NCBI RefSeq assembly: GCF_023701745.1
Contig: NZ_JAJOZB010000001.1
Location: 1,673,501 to 1,737,500, forward strand
DNA: 64,000 nucleotides
Origin: Streptomyces sp. RKAG293
GTDB taxonomy: Bacteria; Actinomycetota; Actinomycetes; Streptomycetales; Streptomycetaceae
Direction: 5' to 3'
The position numbers and the translations under genes were made by a program. This document shows positions 40,331 to 52,290 of the stretch, piece after piece; within the stretch, counting starts at the first letter, position 1, and every line of letters starts with the position of its first letter. A model generated the notes under the pieces. That model saw only the letters and a list, made by a program, of their open reading frames with translations. It made no database searches and was not told where the DNA came from.

Positions 40331-41350
40331 GTGAACATCCGCGAACTGGCTCTCCGCAGCGGTGTTTCGACCGCTACGGTCTCCCGCGCGCTCAACGACC
40401 GGGCCGAGGTGAGCGAGGCGACCCGCGACCGTATCCGGCGACTGGCCAGCGAACTCGGATACGCTCCGAACGAACCCGCCCGCACGCTGGTGCGGCGCCG
40501 GTCCGACACCATCGGCCTGGTCTGGGACACCGGCTACGAGACCCTCGGTTTTCAGCATCCCTTCCTGCAGGGCCTGTTGAGCGCGGTGCGCAACGCGCTC
40601 TCCGAGGCCGACTACCACCTGATGCTGCTCACCACGTCGGGTCCCGACGACGCCGACACCACCTATCTGCAGGCGGTGCGGCGGCACAACCTCGAAGGCG
40701 TCGTCGTGCTGGGCACCCCCGCCGACAACCGCGCCCTGCGGGCCCTCGCCGCCTCCGACGTCCCGTGTTCCGGGATCGACGTCGCGCTCAGCGGCCCCCG
40801 TACCGTCCGGGTCACCTCCGACAACGCGGCCGGCGCGGCGGCCGCCGTGGAGCACCTGTACGCCCAGGGGCACCGCCGGATAGCCACCGTCACCGGCCCG
40901 CTGTACCTGCCGCCGGCCGCCGAACGGCTGGCCGGATTCCGCCAGGCGTGCGCCCGGCTCGGGCTGGACGTGCCCCCGGAGTACGTGGTCACGGGGGACT
41001 TCTTCCTCAACAGCGGCCAGGACGCGGTGCGCACCCTGCTCGCCACGGAGCAGCCGCCCACCGCGGTCTTCGCGGCCGGCGACCAGATGGCCATCGGCGC
41101 GCTGCACGCGGCCGCGGACGCGGGGCTGTCGGTACCCGGCGATCTCGCGATCGTCGGCTTCGACGACATCGACGCGGCGTCGCTGGTCCGCCCGGCCCTG
41201 ACGACCGTCGCCCAGGACCAGCGCGCGCTGGGCTCCGCGGCCGTCAAGGCGCTGCGCGGACTGCTCGACGCCGATCCGGCAGAGCCGGCCGAACCCTGGA
41301 TCGTCCCGACCCGGCTCGTCATCCGCGCGTCGAGCCGGCCCGGGACATAG
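40331..41350 (+). CDS. LacI family transcriptional regulator
   Basis: A 339-residue repressor. The HTH reads NIRELALRSGVSTATVSRALNDRAEVSEATRDRI; the hinge helix is NEPARTLVRRRSDTIGLVW; the rest is a sugar-binding periplasmic-type fold ending in VGFDDIDAASLVRPALTTVAQD. Start is GTG 40331 with AGGAACAGG upstream; the frame is open to 39902 into the GH3 gene, which is only a shadow. It is likely to repress the divergent beta-glucosidase and release it on cello-oligosaccharide or another glucoside. Confidence 0.93.
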   Translation: MNIRELALRSGVSTATVSRALNDRAEVSEATRDRIRRLASELGYAPNEPARTLVRRRSDTIGLVWDTGYETLGFQHPFLQGLLSAVRNALSEADYHLMLLTTSGPDDADTTYLQAVRRHNLEGVVVLGTPADNRALRALAASDVPCSGIDVALSGPRTVRVTSDNAAGAAAAVEHLYAQGHRRIATVTGPLYLPPAAERLAGFRQACARLGLDVPPEYVVTGDFFLNSGQDAVRTLLATEQPPTAVFAAGDQMAIGALHAAADAGLSVPGDLAIVGFDDIDAASLVRPALTTVAQDQRALGSAAVKALRGLLDADPAEPAEPWIVPTRLVIRASSRPGT

Positions 41351-41366
41351 GTCCCCGGGCCGGCTC
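41332..41366 (+). terminator. Hairpin terminator overlapping the lacI stop
   Basis: A perfect 13-bp stem GAGCCGGCCCGGG / CCCGGGCCGGCTC with a 9-base loop that contains the TAG stop codon of the LacI gene. It also lies in front of the convergent PadR gene end at 41388. Confidence 0.85.
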
Positions 41367-41387
41367 GTTGGTCGGAATTCTCCGGCC

Positions 41388-41990
41388 TCAGTCCTCTTCT
41401 GCGAGGATGAGGTAGAGCTTCTTGCGGGCTTCGTTGACCACGACCAGCGCCTTCTCACGCTGGGCGGGTGTACCGGTCGACCAGACCTGCTTGAAGGCCT
41501 CGACGAGTCCGCCGCCGGCCTTCCGGATCTCGTTCATGGCATCCCAGTCGACGCCCCGGCCGGCCTCTTCCCACGGGGCCTCGGGCCCCGCTTCGGATTC
41601 GGTCCGGCCGGCGTCGGTGAGCGTGAACAGCTTCTTGCCGCCCTCGCTCGCGCTGGTGATGAGGCCCTCGTCCTCCAGCAGTTGAAGCGTCGGGTACACC
41701 GAGCCGGGGCTCGGCTTCCACGCGCCGCCACTGCGTTCGGCGATCTCCTGAATCATTTCGTAGCCGTGCATCGGCCGGTCCTTGAGCAGCGCCAGGATCG
41801 ACGCGCGTACATCGCCGCGCCTCGCCCGGCCACGGGGCCCGCCCCGACCGCGCCCGCCGGGGCCGCCGAAGGGGCCACCCCCGAAGGGCGGTCCGAACGG
41901 TCCGAAGGCCGCACGGCGCTGCTCTCCTCGTTCTCCCCGGCCATGGTGGCCGGGTCCGCGGTGTTCGTGTTCATGTCCTTGGGAACGCAT
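41388..41990 (-). CDS. PadR family transcriptional regulator
   Basis: A 200-residue regulator. A His/Gly/Pro-rich N-terminal tail (residues 1-60, with FGPFGPPFGGGPFGGPGGRG) precedes the winged HTH: RRGDVRASILALLKDRPMHGYEMIQEIAERSGGAWKPSPGSVYPTLQLLEDEGLI. The tail is typical of many actinobacterial PadR proteins. Start ATG 41990 has GGAAGGAGCGTAACC upstream; the frame open to 42389 is antisense to phzF. Two palindromes upstream (42006-42041) suggest autoregulation. Confidence 0.9.
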   Translation of the reverse strand: MRSQGHEHEHRGPGHHGRGERGEQRRAAFGPFGPPFGGGPFGGPGGRGRGGPRGRARRGDVRASILALLKDRPMHGYEMIQEIAERSGGAWKPSPGSVYPTLQLLEDEGLITSASEGGKKLFTLTDAGRTESEAGPEAPWEEAGRGVDWDAMNEIRKAGGGLVEAFKQVWSTGTPAQREKALVVVNEARKKLYLILAEED

Positions 41991-42005
41991 GGTTACGCTC
42001 CTTCC

Positions 42006-42041
42006 ATCGTTGATCGGTCGCGATGCTTCAACGATATATCG
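42006..42041. promoter_or_regulatory. Palindromes in the PadR/PhzF divergent region
   Basis: ATCGTTGA-N14-TCAACGAT (42006-42035) is a perfect 8+8 inverted repeat, and CGATATATCG (42032-42041) is a perfect palindrome overlapping it. TATATCG-containing palindromes are typical for PadR binding. The region lies 16-51 bp upstream of padR and about 90 bp upstream of phzF. Confidence 0.6.
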
Positions 42042-42128
42042 GAACCGTACGTTCGGCAACCCTCTTTCCGGGCCACCTCCCCTCGATTGGCTCTGGCCTG
42101 CGGTTTCACCGCTGTCTACGGTCGTCCC

Positions 42129-42959
42129 ATGCGGATTCGAATCGTCGACGCCTTCACCGACCGGCCCTTCGCCGGCAATCCGGCCGGGGTCCTGCTCCTG
42201 GACGCCGCCGCGTTCCCCGACGACGGCTGGATGCAGCGGGTCGCCTCCGAGGTCAACCTCTCCGAGACGGCTTTCGCGCACCGCCTCGAAGGCACCGCGG
42301 ACGCCCCGGAAGCCGACTGGGCGCTGCGCTGGTTCACCCCCGCGGCCGAGGTCGCCATGTGCGGGCACGCCACGCTCGCCACCGCGCATGTGCTGTTCTC
42401 CACGAGCGCCGCCACCTCACTGGTGCGCTTCGCCACCCGCAGCGGAGTCCTGAGCGTCCGGCCCGCCGACGGCGGTGCGCTCACCATGGACTTCCCCACC
42501 GCACCGCTCACCGCGGTCACACCACCGCCTGCCGTGGCGCTCGCGCTCGGCGCGGAGCCGCTGGCCGGGTACGACACCGGCCCGGACGTCGGCGACCTGC
42601 TGGTCGAGCTGGCGGACGAGGCGGCCGTCCGCGCCCTCACCCCGGACTTCGCCGCGCTGGCGGCGCTCGGCCCGCGCGGAGTCATCGCCACCGCCGCGGC
42701 GGAAGACCCCTCCCGCGGCTACGACTTCGTCTCGCGCGGATTCTTCCCCGCCGTCGGCATCGACGAGGACCCGGTCACCGGCAGCGCCCACACCGCCCTG
42801 GCGCCGTTCTGGTCCGCCCGGCTCGGCCGTACCGAACTGACCGGCCTGCAGGTCTCCGCCCGCACCGGTTTCGTCCGCACCGAACTGCGCGGCGACCGGG
42901 TACTGCTCACCGGCTCGGCCGTGACCGTCATCGACGGCGAACTGCACGCGGCGCCGTAG
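42129..42959 (+). CDS. PhzF family isomerase
   Basis: A 276-residue protein of the PhzF/diaminopimelate epimerase-like fold. Landmarks are RIVDAFTDRPFAGNPAGVLLLD with the family N-terminus, LSETAF with the catalytic Glu, AEVAMCGHATLATAH, and VGIDEDPVTGSAHTALAPFW. It is not in a phenazine cluster, so it probably isomerises another small substrate. Start ATG 42129. The reading frame is open from 41682 because of high GC only. A hairpin at 42953-42995 follows. Confidence 0.9.
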   Translation: MRIRIVDAFTDRPFAGNPAGVLLLDAAAFPDDGWMQRVASEVNLSETAFAHRLEGTADAPEADWALRWFTPAAEVAMCGHATLATAHVLFSTSAATSLVRFATRSGVLSVRPADGGALTMDFPTAPLTAVTPPPAVALALGAEPLAGYDTGPDVGDLLVELADEAAVRALTPDFAALAALGPRGVIATAAAEDPSRGYDFVSRGFFPAVGIDEDPVTGSAHTALAPFWSARLGRTELTGLQVSARTGFVRTELRGDRVLLTGSAVTVIDGELHAAP

Positions 42960-42995
42960 CCGTCCGGGCCGCGCCAGGGACGGCTGTGCTACGGC
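42953..42995 (+). terminator. Hairpin after the phzF-like gene
   Basis: GCCGTAGC-CGTCC pairs with GGACG-GCTGT-GCTACGGC (stem of 8 and 5 bp with a small bulge). It includes the end of the phzF gene and lies before the convergent CPBP gene. Confidence 0.6.
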
Positions 42996-43005
42996 GGGTG
43001 CCCGC

Positions 43006-43803
43006 TCAACCCGTCGGCAGCCAGCCGGCCTTGCCCGCCAGCAGCGCGTAGCCGACGAAGGCCACCGTGTCGATCAGGGCGTGCGCGGCGACGAGCGGGC
43101 CGACCCGTCCCCACCTGCGGTAGAGCAGCACGAACACCACCCCCATGACCATGTTCCCGATCATGCCGCCGACGCCCTGGTACAGGTGGTAGGAGCCGCG
43201 CAGCACCGCGCTCGCCGCCAGGGCGGCGGCCGGCGTCCAGCCCAACTGCCCGAGCCTGCGCAGCAGATAGCCGACGACGATGACTTCCTCCAGCACCGCG
43301 TTCTGCACGGCGGACGCGATCAGGACCGGGATCTTCCACCACACGTCCGGCAGCGACTCCGGCACCACCGTGAGGTTGAACCCGGCCGCGCGGACGCCGA
43401 GGTAGAACAGCAGCCCGGTGCCGCCGATCACGGCCGCGACCAGCGTGCCGCGCCCCAGGTCGCGGCGGGGTTCCTTCAGGTCGAAGCCGATCGAACCTAT
43501 CCCGACCCGTTCACGGGCCAGCAGGTGCGCGACCAGGGCGACCGGGACCAGGGCGGTGGCGATCCCGAACAGCTGCCAGGCGAGGTCGAGCCAGGGCCTG
43601 CCCGGCGCCTGGGAGCCCACCAGGGTGGCCGCCTGGTCCTTGAGCGAACCGGGCTTGGTCAGCGACCCGACGAAACTGATGAGCGCGCCGACACCGCTGG
43701 CGCCGAGCGACAGGGCCAGTACGAGCAGGGTCTCGCTCCGCAGGGTCCGCCGCGCGAGCCCGGCCTCCGCCCCGTATGACTCTGTGTGCACCCGAGCCTC
43801 CAT
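43006..43803 (-). CDS. CPBP family intramembrane metalloprotease
   Basis: A 265-residue polytopic membrane protein with the CAAX-protease/bacteriocin-processing (ABI) signature: motif 1 is AVLEEVIVVGYLLRRL with the double Glu, motif 2 is LRGSYHLYQG with the His, and motif 3 is VAAHALIDTVAF. About eight membrane segments. Function could be prenyl-protein or peptide processing. Start ATG 43803. Convergent with phzF; divergent from the vWA gene with 108 bp between. Confidence 0.9.
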   Translation of the reverse strand: MEARVHTESYGAEAGLARRTLRSETLLVLALSLGASGVGALISFVGSLTKPGSLKDQAATLVGSQAPGRPWLDLAWQLFGIATALVPVALVAHLLARERVGIGSIGFDLKEPRRDLGRGTLVAAVIGGTGLLFYLGVRAAGFNLTVVPESLPDVWWKIPVLIASAVQNAVLEEVIVVGYLLRRLGQLGWTPAAALAASAVLRGSYHLYQGVGGMIGNMVMGVVFVLLYRRWGRVGPLVAAHALIDTVAFVGYALLAGKAGWLPTG

Positions 43804-43911
43804 TTACGTCATCCCGCCTCGGTCTCGTTCCCGCTTGGCTAGGGTCTCGAAAAAAGATACGAAGATCGCGCGCGACAGGCCGGAGCACCCCTCAGGAGAG
43901 ACGCAACAGCC

Positions 43912-45702
43912 ATGGGACGTCACCGCATTCCAGTTGAGCCCCGGGAGGCCGGCGGAGCGCCGCGCCCACGGGTACGCCGCCGCACCATAGCGGTCACCAC
44001 CAGCTTCGTCCTGGCGCTGGGGGCCGGTACCTTCGTCGTGCTGCGCGGCGGCCTGCTGCCGCTGAGCGGGCACTGCGCGGAGGGCGTGGTCAAGATCGCC
44101 GTCGCCGCCTCGCCCGACATCGCGCCCGCCCTCACCACCATCGCCCAACAGGCCAGGGCCACCGGTGTGAAGACCGACGGGCGCTGCCTCGACGTCACCG
44201 TGACATCGCGTGCCTCGGCCGAGGTGGCGGACGCCCTCGGCAAGGCCCCGACGCACCCCGGCTTCCAGGTCTGGATCCCGGACTCCAGCGTCTGGCTCGA
44301 CCAGGTGACCATCGGCGGCCGCGGCACCCCGTTGTCCTCGATGACCAGCATCGCCCGCTCCCCTGTCGTCGTCGGCACGCTGCAGGCGCAGGCCAAAGGC
44401 CTGGGCTGGCCCGCCAAGGCGTACACCTGGGCCGATTTGACCACGGCCGCCGGGGAGAAGAGCAACTTCCGCCTCGGCACCGCGGATCCCGCGCGCAGCG
44501 CGACCGGTCTGCTGGGGTTCACGATGATCACGTCGTCGATCGGCCGCAGGGGCGGTGACGTGGACACCGAGTCGGCCGCCGCGGCGAAGATGCTGGCGCA
44601 GTACACCGCCCCGGGCGACGCGCAGATCATGGCCACCCTGCCCAACGACGGCAGCACGGCCGAACTGCAGAACCCGCAGCGCAACCAGGCGCTGGTGATC
44701 TCGGAACAGGCGGCGTTCGTCCGCAACACCGCGGGCGACGGCCGGCCCGGCCTGAAGCTGTTCTATCCCAAGGACGGCACCGTCGATCTGGACTACCCGT
44801 ACGCGGCGCTGGACGACGACACGCTCTCCACCGACCAGTCCCGGGCCGTGTCGCGCTTCATGTCACTGCTCGGCAGCGACGAGAGCGTGCGGCTGCTGTC
44901 CGCCCGTGGTTTCCGGCCGGCGACCGGTGCCCCCGAACCGGCGCTGGTGGTCGCCGCCGGCGGCCAGGAGCCGCAGCCGGTCGGCGCGGAGCCGGTACCC
45001 GCACCGACGGGACAGGCGCTGCAGCAGCTGCGCGTCATGTGGCAGATCACCGTGCAGAGCGCCCGGATCACCACGGTCGTCGACGTCTCCGGGTCGATGG
45101 CCGCACCGGTGCCCGGCACCGAGGGCAAGACCCGGCTGGACGTCACCAAGGCGTCGCTGCTGCAGGCGCTGACGCAGTTCACGCCCGAGGACGAGGTGGG
45201 CCTGTGGCGGTTCTCCACCCGGCTCGACGGCTCCCGCGACTACCAGAAGATCGTCGAGACGGCCCGGCTGGGCGTACGCACCGCCCAGGGCACCACCCAG
45301 CGGGACCGGCTGACCGGCGCGTTCGGCGCCCTGCAGCCCGTCGAAGGCGGTGCGACCGGCCTCTACGACACGACACTGGCGGTGTACCAGGACGCCAGGA
45401 AGTCGTTCGCCGCGGGCAAGTTCAACACGGTCGTCGTCCTCACCGACGGCGCGAACGAGGACCCGGGGAGCATCTCCCTCGACGCCCTCACCGCCAAACT
45501 GAAGGCGCTGGGCGACCCCACCCACCCCGTTCCGCTCATCGTCATCGCGGTCGGCCCCGACGCCGACAAGGCCGCGTGCGACCGGATGGCCAGGGCCACC
45601 GGCGGCGGGGCGTACCGGGTGACGGATCCCGCGCAGATCCAGGCGGTGCTGTTCAAGGCCGTGGTGGCGGCCGCGGCCAGCGCGGCGGCCGCCACCGGCT
45701 GA
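43912..45702 (+). CDS. Substrate-binding plus von Willebrand factor A domain membrane protein
   Basis: A 596-residue protein. A single N-terminal membrane segment is at residues 27-45 (IAVTTSFVLALGAGTFVVL). Residues 60-340 resemble a periplasmic substrate-binding (SBP_bac_11) domain. Residues 385-590 are a vWA domain with the MIDAS motif DVSGSM near residue 391 and LTDGANED as second site. The C-terminus ends in an Ala-rich tail. Extracellular metal-dependent binding is likely. Homologous SBP-vWA fusions are conserved in Streptomyces; the ligand is unknown. Start ATG 43912. Confidence 0.88.
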   Translation: MGRHRIPVEPREAGGAPRPRVRRRTIAVTTSFVLALGAGTFVVLRGGLLPLSGHCAEGVVKIAVAASPDIAPALTTIAQQARATGVKTDGRCLDVTVTSRASAEVADALGKAPTHPGFQVWIPDSSVWLDQVTIGGRGTPLSSMTSIARSPVVVGTLQAQAKGLGWPAKAYTWADLTTAAGEKSNFRLGTADPARSATGLLGFTMITSSIGRRGGDVDTESAAAAKMLAQYTAPGDAQIMATLPNDGSTAELQNPQRNQALVISEQAAFVRNTAGDGRPGLKLFYPKDGTVDLDYPYAALDDDTLSTDQSRAVSRFMSLLGSDESVRLLSARGFRPATGAPEPALVVAAGGQEPQPVGAEPVPAPTGQALQQLRVMWQITVQSARITTVVDVSGSMAAPVPGTEGKTRLDVTKASLLQALTQFTPEDEVGLWRFSTRLDGSRDYQKIVETARLGVRTAQGTTQRDRLTGAFGALQPVEGGATGLYDTTLAVYQDARKSFAAGKFNTVVVLTDGANEDPGSISLDALTAKLKALGDPTHPVPLIVIAVGPDADKAACDRMARATGGGAYRVTDPAQIQAVLFKAVVAAAASAAAATG

Positions 45703-45736
45703 CGCCCCCGGGAGGCCGCCAGTGGCTGACGCCCCT

Positions 45737-45803
45737 CCGGAGGACACCGCCGGCTGTCGACGCCCGCCGGGGGCCGCCGCAGGGAGCCGGCGACGTCCTC
45801 CGG
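45737..45803. terminator. Long two-part hairpin between convergent genes
   Basis: CCGGAGGAC + GCCGGCT pairs with AGCCGGC + GTCCTCCGG (9 and 7 bp separated by a 3x3 internal loop), with a 29-base loop, between the vWA gene (stop 45702) and the ligase-like gene (stop 45830). Confidence 0.7.
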
Positions 45804-45829
45804 GGCCGGTGGGCCGGCCGGGATCCCGG

Positions 45830-47323
45830 TCAGCTCACCGGCCAGGTGTGCACCGGCTCGCCGGAGTGCATCAGCTCGCAGTAGCGCAGCGTCATCGACA
45901 CCAGCGCGGCCCGCCGGTCGAGGCCGCGCTCCAGCGCCCGGTGGAACACCGCCGACTGCCATTCGGCGCCGTTGGTGCGCAGCCGGCAGCGGGCCTCGAT
46001 GATGCCCAGGTAGCGGTCGCGGTCGACGGGCTCGATGCCCCAGGCGTCGAGCCCGGCCGACGCCAGCGGCAGCAGCTCCTCCAGCACCAGCTCCGTGGCG
46101 GGCAGCTCCACGAGCCCGCCGCCGCGCCCCGGCCGCGGCCAGTGCATGACGGCGCCGATGCCGTGCCGGCAGGCGGCGTCGAAGTTCGCCGCCGCGGCGC
46201 CGAACGGCAGCCGCTGCCAGACCTGGCGGGGCGCCTCGGCCAGCGCCCGCACCAGCCCGTAGTAGAAGGCCGTGTTGGCGATGACATCGGCGACGGTGGG
46301 TCCCGCCGGCAGCACCCGGTTCTCCACCCGCAGATGCGGGACGCCGTCCACCACGGCGTACACCGGGCGGTTCCAGCGGTAGACGGTGCCGTTCTGCAGG
46401 GTGAGTTCCTTGAGCCGCGGCACGGTCCCGGCGTCGAGGGTCGCCAGCGGGTCCTCGTCGTCGCAGATCGGCAGCAGTGGCGGGAAGTACCGCAGGTTCT
46501 CCTCGAACAGGTCGTACGCCGAGTCGATCCAGCGCTCCCCGAACCAGGTGAGCGGGCGTACGCCCTGCGCCCGCAGTTCCTGCGGGCGGGTGTCGGTGGC
46601 CTGCTGGAACAGCGGCGGCCTGGTCTCCCGCCACAGCTCCCTGCCGAACAGGAACGGCGAGTTGGCGCCCACCGCGACCTGCGGTCCGCTCAGCACCTGC
46701 GCCGCGTTCCAGACCGCGGCGAACCGGGCGGGAGTCACCTGCAGATGCATCTGCATGGAGGTGCAGGCCGCTTCCGGCGCGATGGATCCCGAGGTGTAGA
46801 GCAGATGCTCCACCCCCGCGATGTCCAGGGTGATGTCCTCGCCGCGGGCGGCCAGTATCCGGTCGTTGAGCAGCGTGTACCGGTCCGCCCTGGACAGGTT
46901 CGCACCCACCAGATCCTGTGCGCTCAAGGTCGGCAGAATACCCACCATGACGATGTGCGCACCGACTTCGCGGGCCTTGCGGTCCGCGTATCCCAGCCCG
47001 ATGCGCAGCTCTTCCGCGAGCCGGTCGAGCACCCGCCCGGAAAGATGATGAGGGGCGATGTTCACTTCAATATTGAACTGCGCCAGTTCCGTCTGGAAAT
47101 CAGTGCTGGCGATCCGCTCCAGCACCTCTTCATTCATCATCAGCGGCAGACCCGCCGAATCAGCGAGATTCAACTCCAGCTCAAGTCCCATGAGATTCCT
47201 GGGCCGGTCGAACCTCTTCTCGTCCAGCAGTCGCTCCAGTCCCATGAGACACTGGCGAAGCTTCATCCGGTACCGCTGCCGGTCGGACAGGTCGAACCCG
47301 GCGGCTACGACCTTCTCCCCCAT
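45830..47323 (-). CDS. Glutamate-cysteine ligase family protein
   Basis: A 497-residue ATP-grasp-like carboxylate-amine ligase of the GCS2 superfamily. It begins MGEKVVAAGFDLSDRQRYRMKLRQCLMGLERLLDEKRFDRP, with LMGLELELNLADSAG as the Mg/ATP region (Glu-rich) and FNIEVNIAPHHLSG, then SMQMHLQVTPARFAAVWNAA, which matches the family. Streptomyces makes mycothiol, not glutathione, so the product is probably another gamma-glutamyl or amide compound. Start ATG 47323 has GAGGAGGGAC upstream. The N-terminal part has lower GC than the rest. Confidence 0.85.
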   Translation of the reverse strand: MGEKVVAAGFDLSDRQRYRMKLRQCLMGLERLLDEKRFDRPRNLMGLELELNLADSAGLPLMMNEEVLERIASTDFQTELAQFNIEVNIAPHHLSGRVLDRLAEELRIGLGYADRKAREVGAHIVMVGILPTLSAQDLVGANLSRADRYTLLNDRILAARGEDITLDIAGVEHLLYTSGSIAPEAACTSMQMHLQVTPARFAAVWNAAQVLSGPQVAVGANSPFLFGRELWRETRPPLFQQATDTRPQELRAQGVRPLTWFGERWIDSAYDLFEENLRYFPPLLPICDDEDPLATLDAGTVPRLKELTLQNGTVYRWNRPVYAVVDGVPHLRVENRVLPAGPTVADVIANTAFYYGLVRALAEAPRQVWQRLPFGAAAANFDAACRHGIGAVMHWPRPGRGGGLVELPATELVLEELLPLASAGLDAWGIEPVDRDRYLGIIEARCRLRTNGAEWQSAVFHRALERGLDRRAALVSMTLRYCELMHSGEPVHTWPVS

Positions 47324-47793
47324 CGGAGTGTCCCTCCTCGAGTGGGCCGTGTGACGATGATGCCCAGCCCATAAGATCGATAACGGTCCGGCGGCGCCGA
47401 GCAGAAGCTAAGCTGCCGGAATGTCACTCCGGCACATTCCCCCGGCATGGTCGCGCTAACCTTGGCATGAGGGGTACCCCTCGTGACAAACACCGACGAG
47501 ATCCGGCCGTCCGCAGCGGCAGGGGAATGTGCAGTTCGCGGGAGCGTACTCCGGCGCAAATGCGGAGGAAATATCTGGCGAGGTAGGCCTATTACCTTCT
47601 TGCCTGCAATGCCCGCGACAGCTAGCCGAAACACTGCGTGAACACAGGTCGTATAAACTTCGCGCACAAGGCAGAGACTCCGCGATCCGTCGGACGTAGC
47701 CTGCGCAGGAACCCCCTCATCTCGTCGCACCGCTGACAGTGCCGTCCGCACCCGCCCAGCACCACCGTGTCTCCGACTGAGAGGCAACCCACC
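47324..47793. other. Intergenic region with divergent promoters
   Basis: About 470 bp, noticeably lower in GC than the surroundings (for example around 47380-47660). I see no gene or repeat here. It should hold the promoters of the ligase-like gene and of the gene at 47794. Confidence 0.5.
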
Positions 47794-48381
47794 ATGCCGC
47801 TGCATGTCCCCGCTGTACCCGCACCCGCCCTTCGGAGTGTCCTCGCCGCCCTGAGTTCGCCCACCGCCGTTCTGGAGGCGCGTACGCCGGCGCTGCGCTC
47901 GGCCGAGGGCCCGCTCATCCCCGAGCACCCGCTGCCGGTGCATGTCTTCGAGCCGGCCGCCTCGGGCCACGGGCTGCCGCACGCCCGGCTCACCGGATGG
48001 CGCTTCCACATCCGCGCGGGCGACCGTGTCGCGGCGGCGGGCGAGACCGTCCGCACCCCGGACGGATGGGCGTTCTCGCACTTCTCGGAGGGCCCGTACC
48101 TGGCCTCCACCGAACGCGCCCTGCGGCAGGCGGAAGCACTCTCGACCGCCTACCAGCCGCATCTGCTGTCCGTGCCCGGGCTGTACATGCTGGCGCTCTG
48201 GCTGCACAGCGACATCTCGGCCGAAGCCGGCTCCGCCCAGCCCGCCCCGGCCGATCTGCTGGTGCCGCTCGCACCGGCGCCGCCGGGGATCGCCGCCCAC
48301 CGGCTGCACCGGCTGTCCGATCTGGTGCCGGTCCTCACGCTGCGACTGGCACCCGCACCTCTTCTGGGGTCTGCTGTCTGA
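47794..48381 (+). CDS. Conserved hypothetical protein
   Basis: A 195-residue protein I do not recognise. It has TGWRFHIRAGDRVAAAGETV, HFSEGPYLASTERALRQAEAL and LLSVPGLYMLALWLHSD, so it looks like a soluble alpha/beta protein; Pro/Ala-rich C-terminus. ATG 47794 with GAGAGGCAACC upstream is preferred to 47767. Followed by a strong terminator. Homologues appear common in Streptomyces from memory but no function is known. Confidence 0.72.
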   Translation: MPLHVPAVPAPALRSVLAALSSPTAVLEARTPALRSAEGPLIPEHPLPVHVFEPAASGHGLPHARLTGWRFHIRAGDRVAAAGETVRTPDGWAFSHFSEGPYLASTERALRQAEALSTAYQPHLLSVPGLYMLALWLHSDISAEAGSAQPAPADLLVPLAPAPPGIAAHRLHRLSDLVPVLTLRLAPAPLLGSAV

Positions 48382-48403
48382 CGCGCTGCCGGACGGCGGG
48401 CGG

Positions 48404-48435
48404 ACGCCCCCGTGACCCTTGGGTCACGGGGGCGT
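48404..48435 (+). terminator. Hairpin terminator
   Basis: A perfect stem ACGCCCCCGTGACCC / GGGTCACGGGGGCGT (15 bp, tight loop) followed by TTGTC, 23 bp after the stop of the gene at 47794-48381. Confidence 0.92.
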
Positions 48436-48686
48436 TGTCATGTGCGTACCGTGACGGCGTAGCCCGGATCGGTCATCTGCACCACCCGGAAAGGCACGCA
48501 CTGTGAGGGCAACCGCCCGGTCGGGTGACGCGTCCTCACCTAGCAGGAACAGCTCGCGCGAAATCCCTGCGGATTCCGCTCCGTGGGGCAACACTGGGAC
48601 CGACCGAACGAACGGGGGCGGTTATGAACCAGGTATCAGGCCAATCCGACCGCACGACTCCTCTACAGCAGCGAAAGACACCTTCC

Positions 48687-48893
48687 ATGTGCCAGCACCA
48701 GCCGCAGTGCCCCACCGCCGAGTGCTCCGACCGGGAGGCCGCCCTCATCGTGGCCCACCACCCGGAGCAGGGCTGGAGTCTGCTGTGCAACGGCGTCCTG
48801 CTCTTCGAGGACACCGGCGAGCTGCTGCCCGACGGGCAGATCATCGCCCCGCACCGGCCGCTGGGTACCGAACAGATCGCCACGGCCGCCTGA
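48687..48893 (+). CDS. DUF5999 family small protein
   Basis: A 68-residue protein starting MCQHQPQCPTAECSDREA with a Cys/His-rich head (C2, H4, C8, C13) that could bind a metal, then AHHPEQGWSLLCNGVLLFEDTGELLPDG and a polar tail. This is the DUF5999 pattern seen across Streptomyces; function unknown. ATG 48687 matches the family; ATG 48624 would add 21 residues. Convergent with gcvP. Confidence 0.8.
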   Translation: MCQHQPQCPTAECSDREAALIVAHHPEQGWSLLCNGVLLFEDTGELLPDGQIIAPHRPLGTEQIATAA

Positions 48894-48952
48894 ACCGCCG
48901 GACCCCGCGGACAGCAGCGGGGCCCGGACAGTATCGGCGGACGTTGGGAGCA

Positions 48953-48973
48953 CCCCCGACCGGAGGTCGGGGG
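48953..48973. repeat. Intergenic palindromic repeat CCCCCGACC-GGA-GGTCGGGGG
   Basis: A perfect 9-bp stem with GGA loop, inside the sequence GGGAGCACCCCC...GGGGGAG. It is related to the pair at 56243-56289 and to a repeat type widespread between Streptomyces genes. Here it probably also serves as terminator for the convergent DUF5999 and gcvP genes. Confidence 0.75.
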
Positions 48974-48993
48974 AGACGACCCCGACGCGGGTA

Positions 48994-51879
<2,886 letters not shown>

Positions 51880-51940
51880 CTACGGAGGCCTCCTGGTCTG
51901 ACACGACCTGCGAGGGGTGCCGCGGCGCGGGCACCCGAAC

Positions 51941-52153
51941 GGCCTCCCCCTCTGTCATCACAACCTGAGAGCTTCACCGTGCTGCCTAAAGCACGACTTT
52001 CACCGTCGGTGAGGCCGGGTCCCGCGCATGACTCATGCCCGGTGCCCGCCCTGCTTTCCAGAGTGACCTCATCCATGCGGTACCGGTTGCCTGAGAGATT
52101 CCGGGGAGGATTTGCTCCTTCGGCGCCCCCGACACGATCTCGGAGGACTCTCC
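51941..52153 (-). promoter_or_regulatory. Tandem glycine riboswitch
   Basis: Upstream of gcvP, minus strand. Two aptamer-like units are visible. The first has GGAGAG, then GCCGAAGGAGCAAA and CTCTCAGGCA. The second has GACGGTGAAAGT, then CTCTCAGGTTG and a GATGACAGAGG end. These conserved segments and the two-aptamer order define the glycine riboswitch. Glycine binding is expected to switch on gcvP. Boundaries are approximate. Confidence 0.92.
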
Positions 52154-52290
52154 CGCATGGGGTCTGCAGCCGCCATTCAGCCTACCAGCGGGGATGGGGG
52201 CGGATTCCTCGTGGATCCCTCGAGTCGACACCGTCCCCAATGTGGCCTTTGGTTGGTCTAGCAGAGCAGCACCGATCTGTTGGAGGGACC

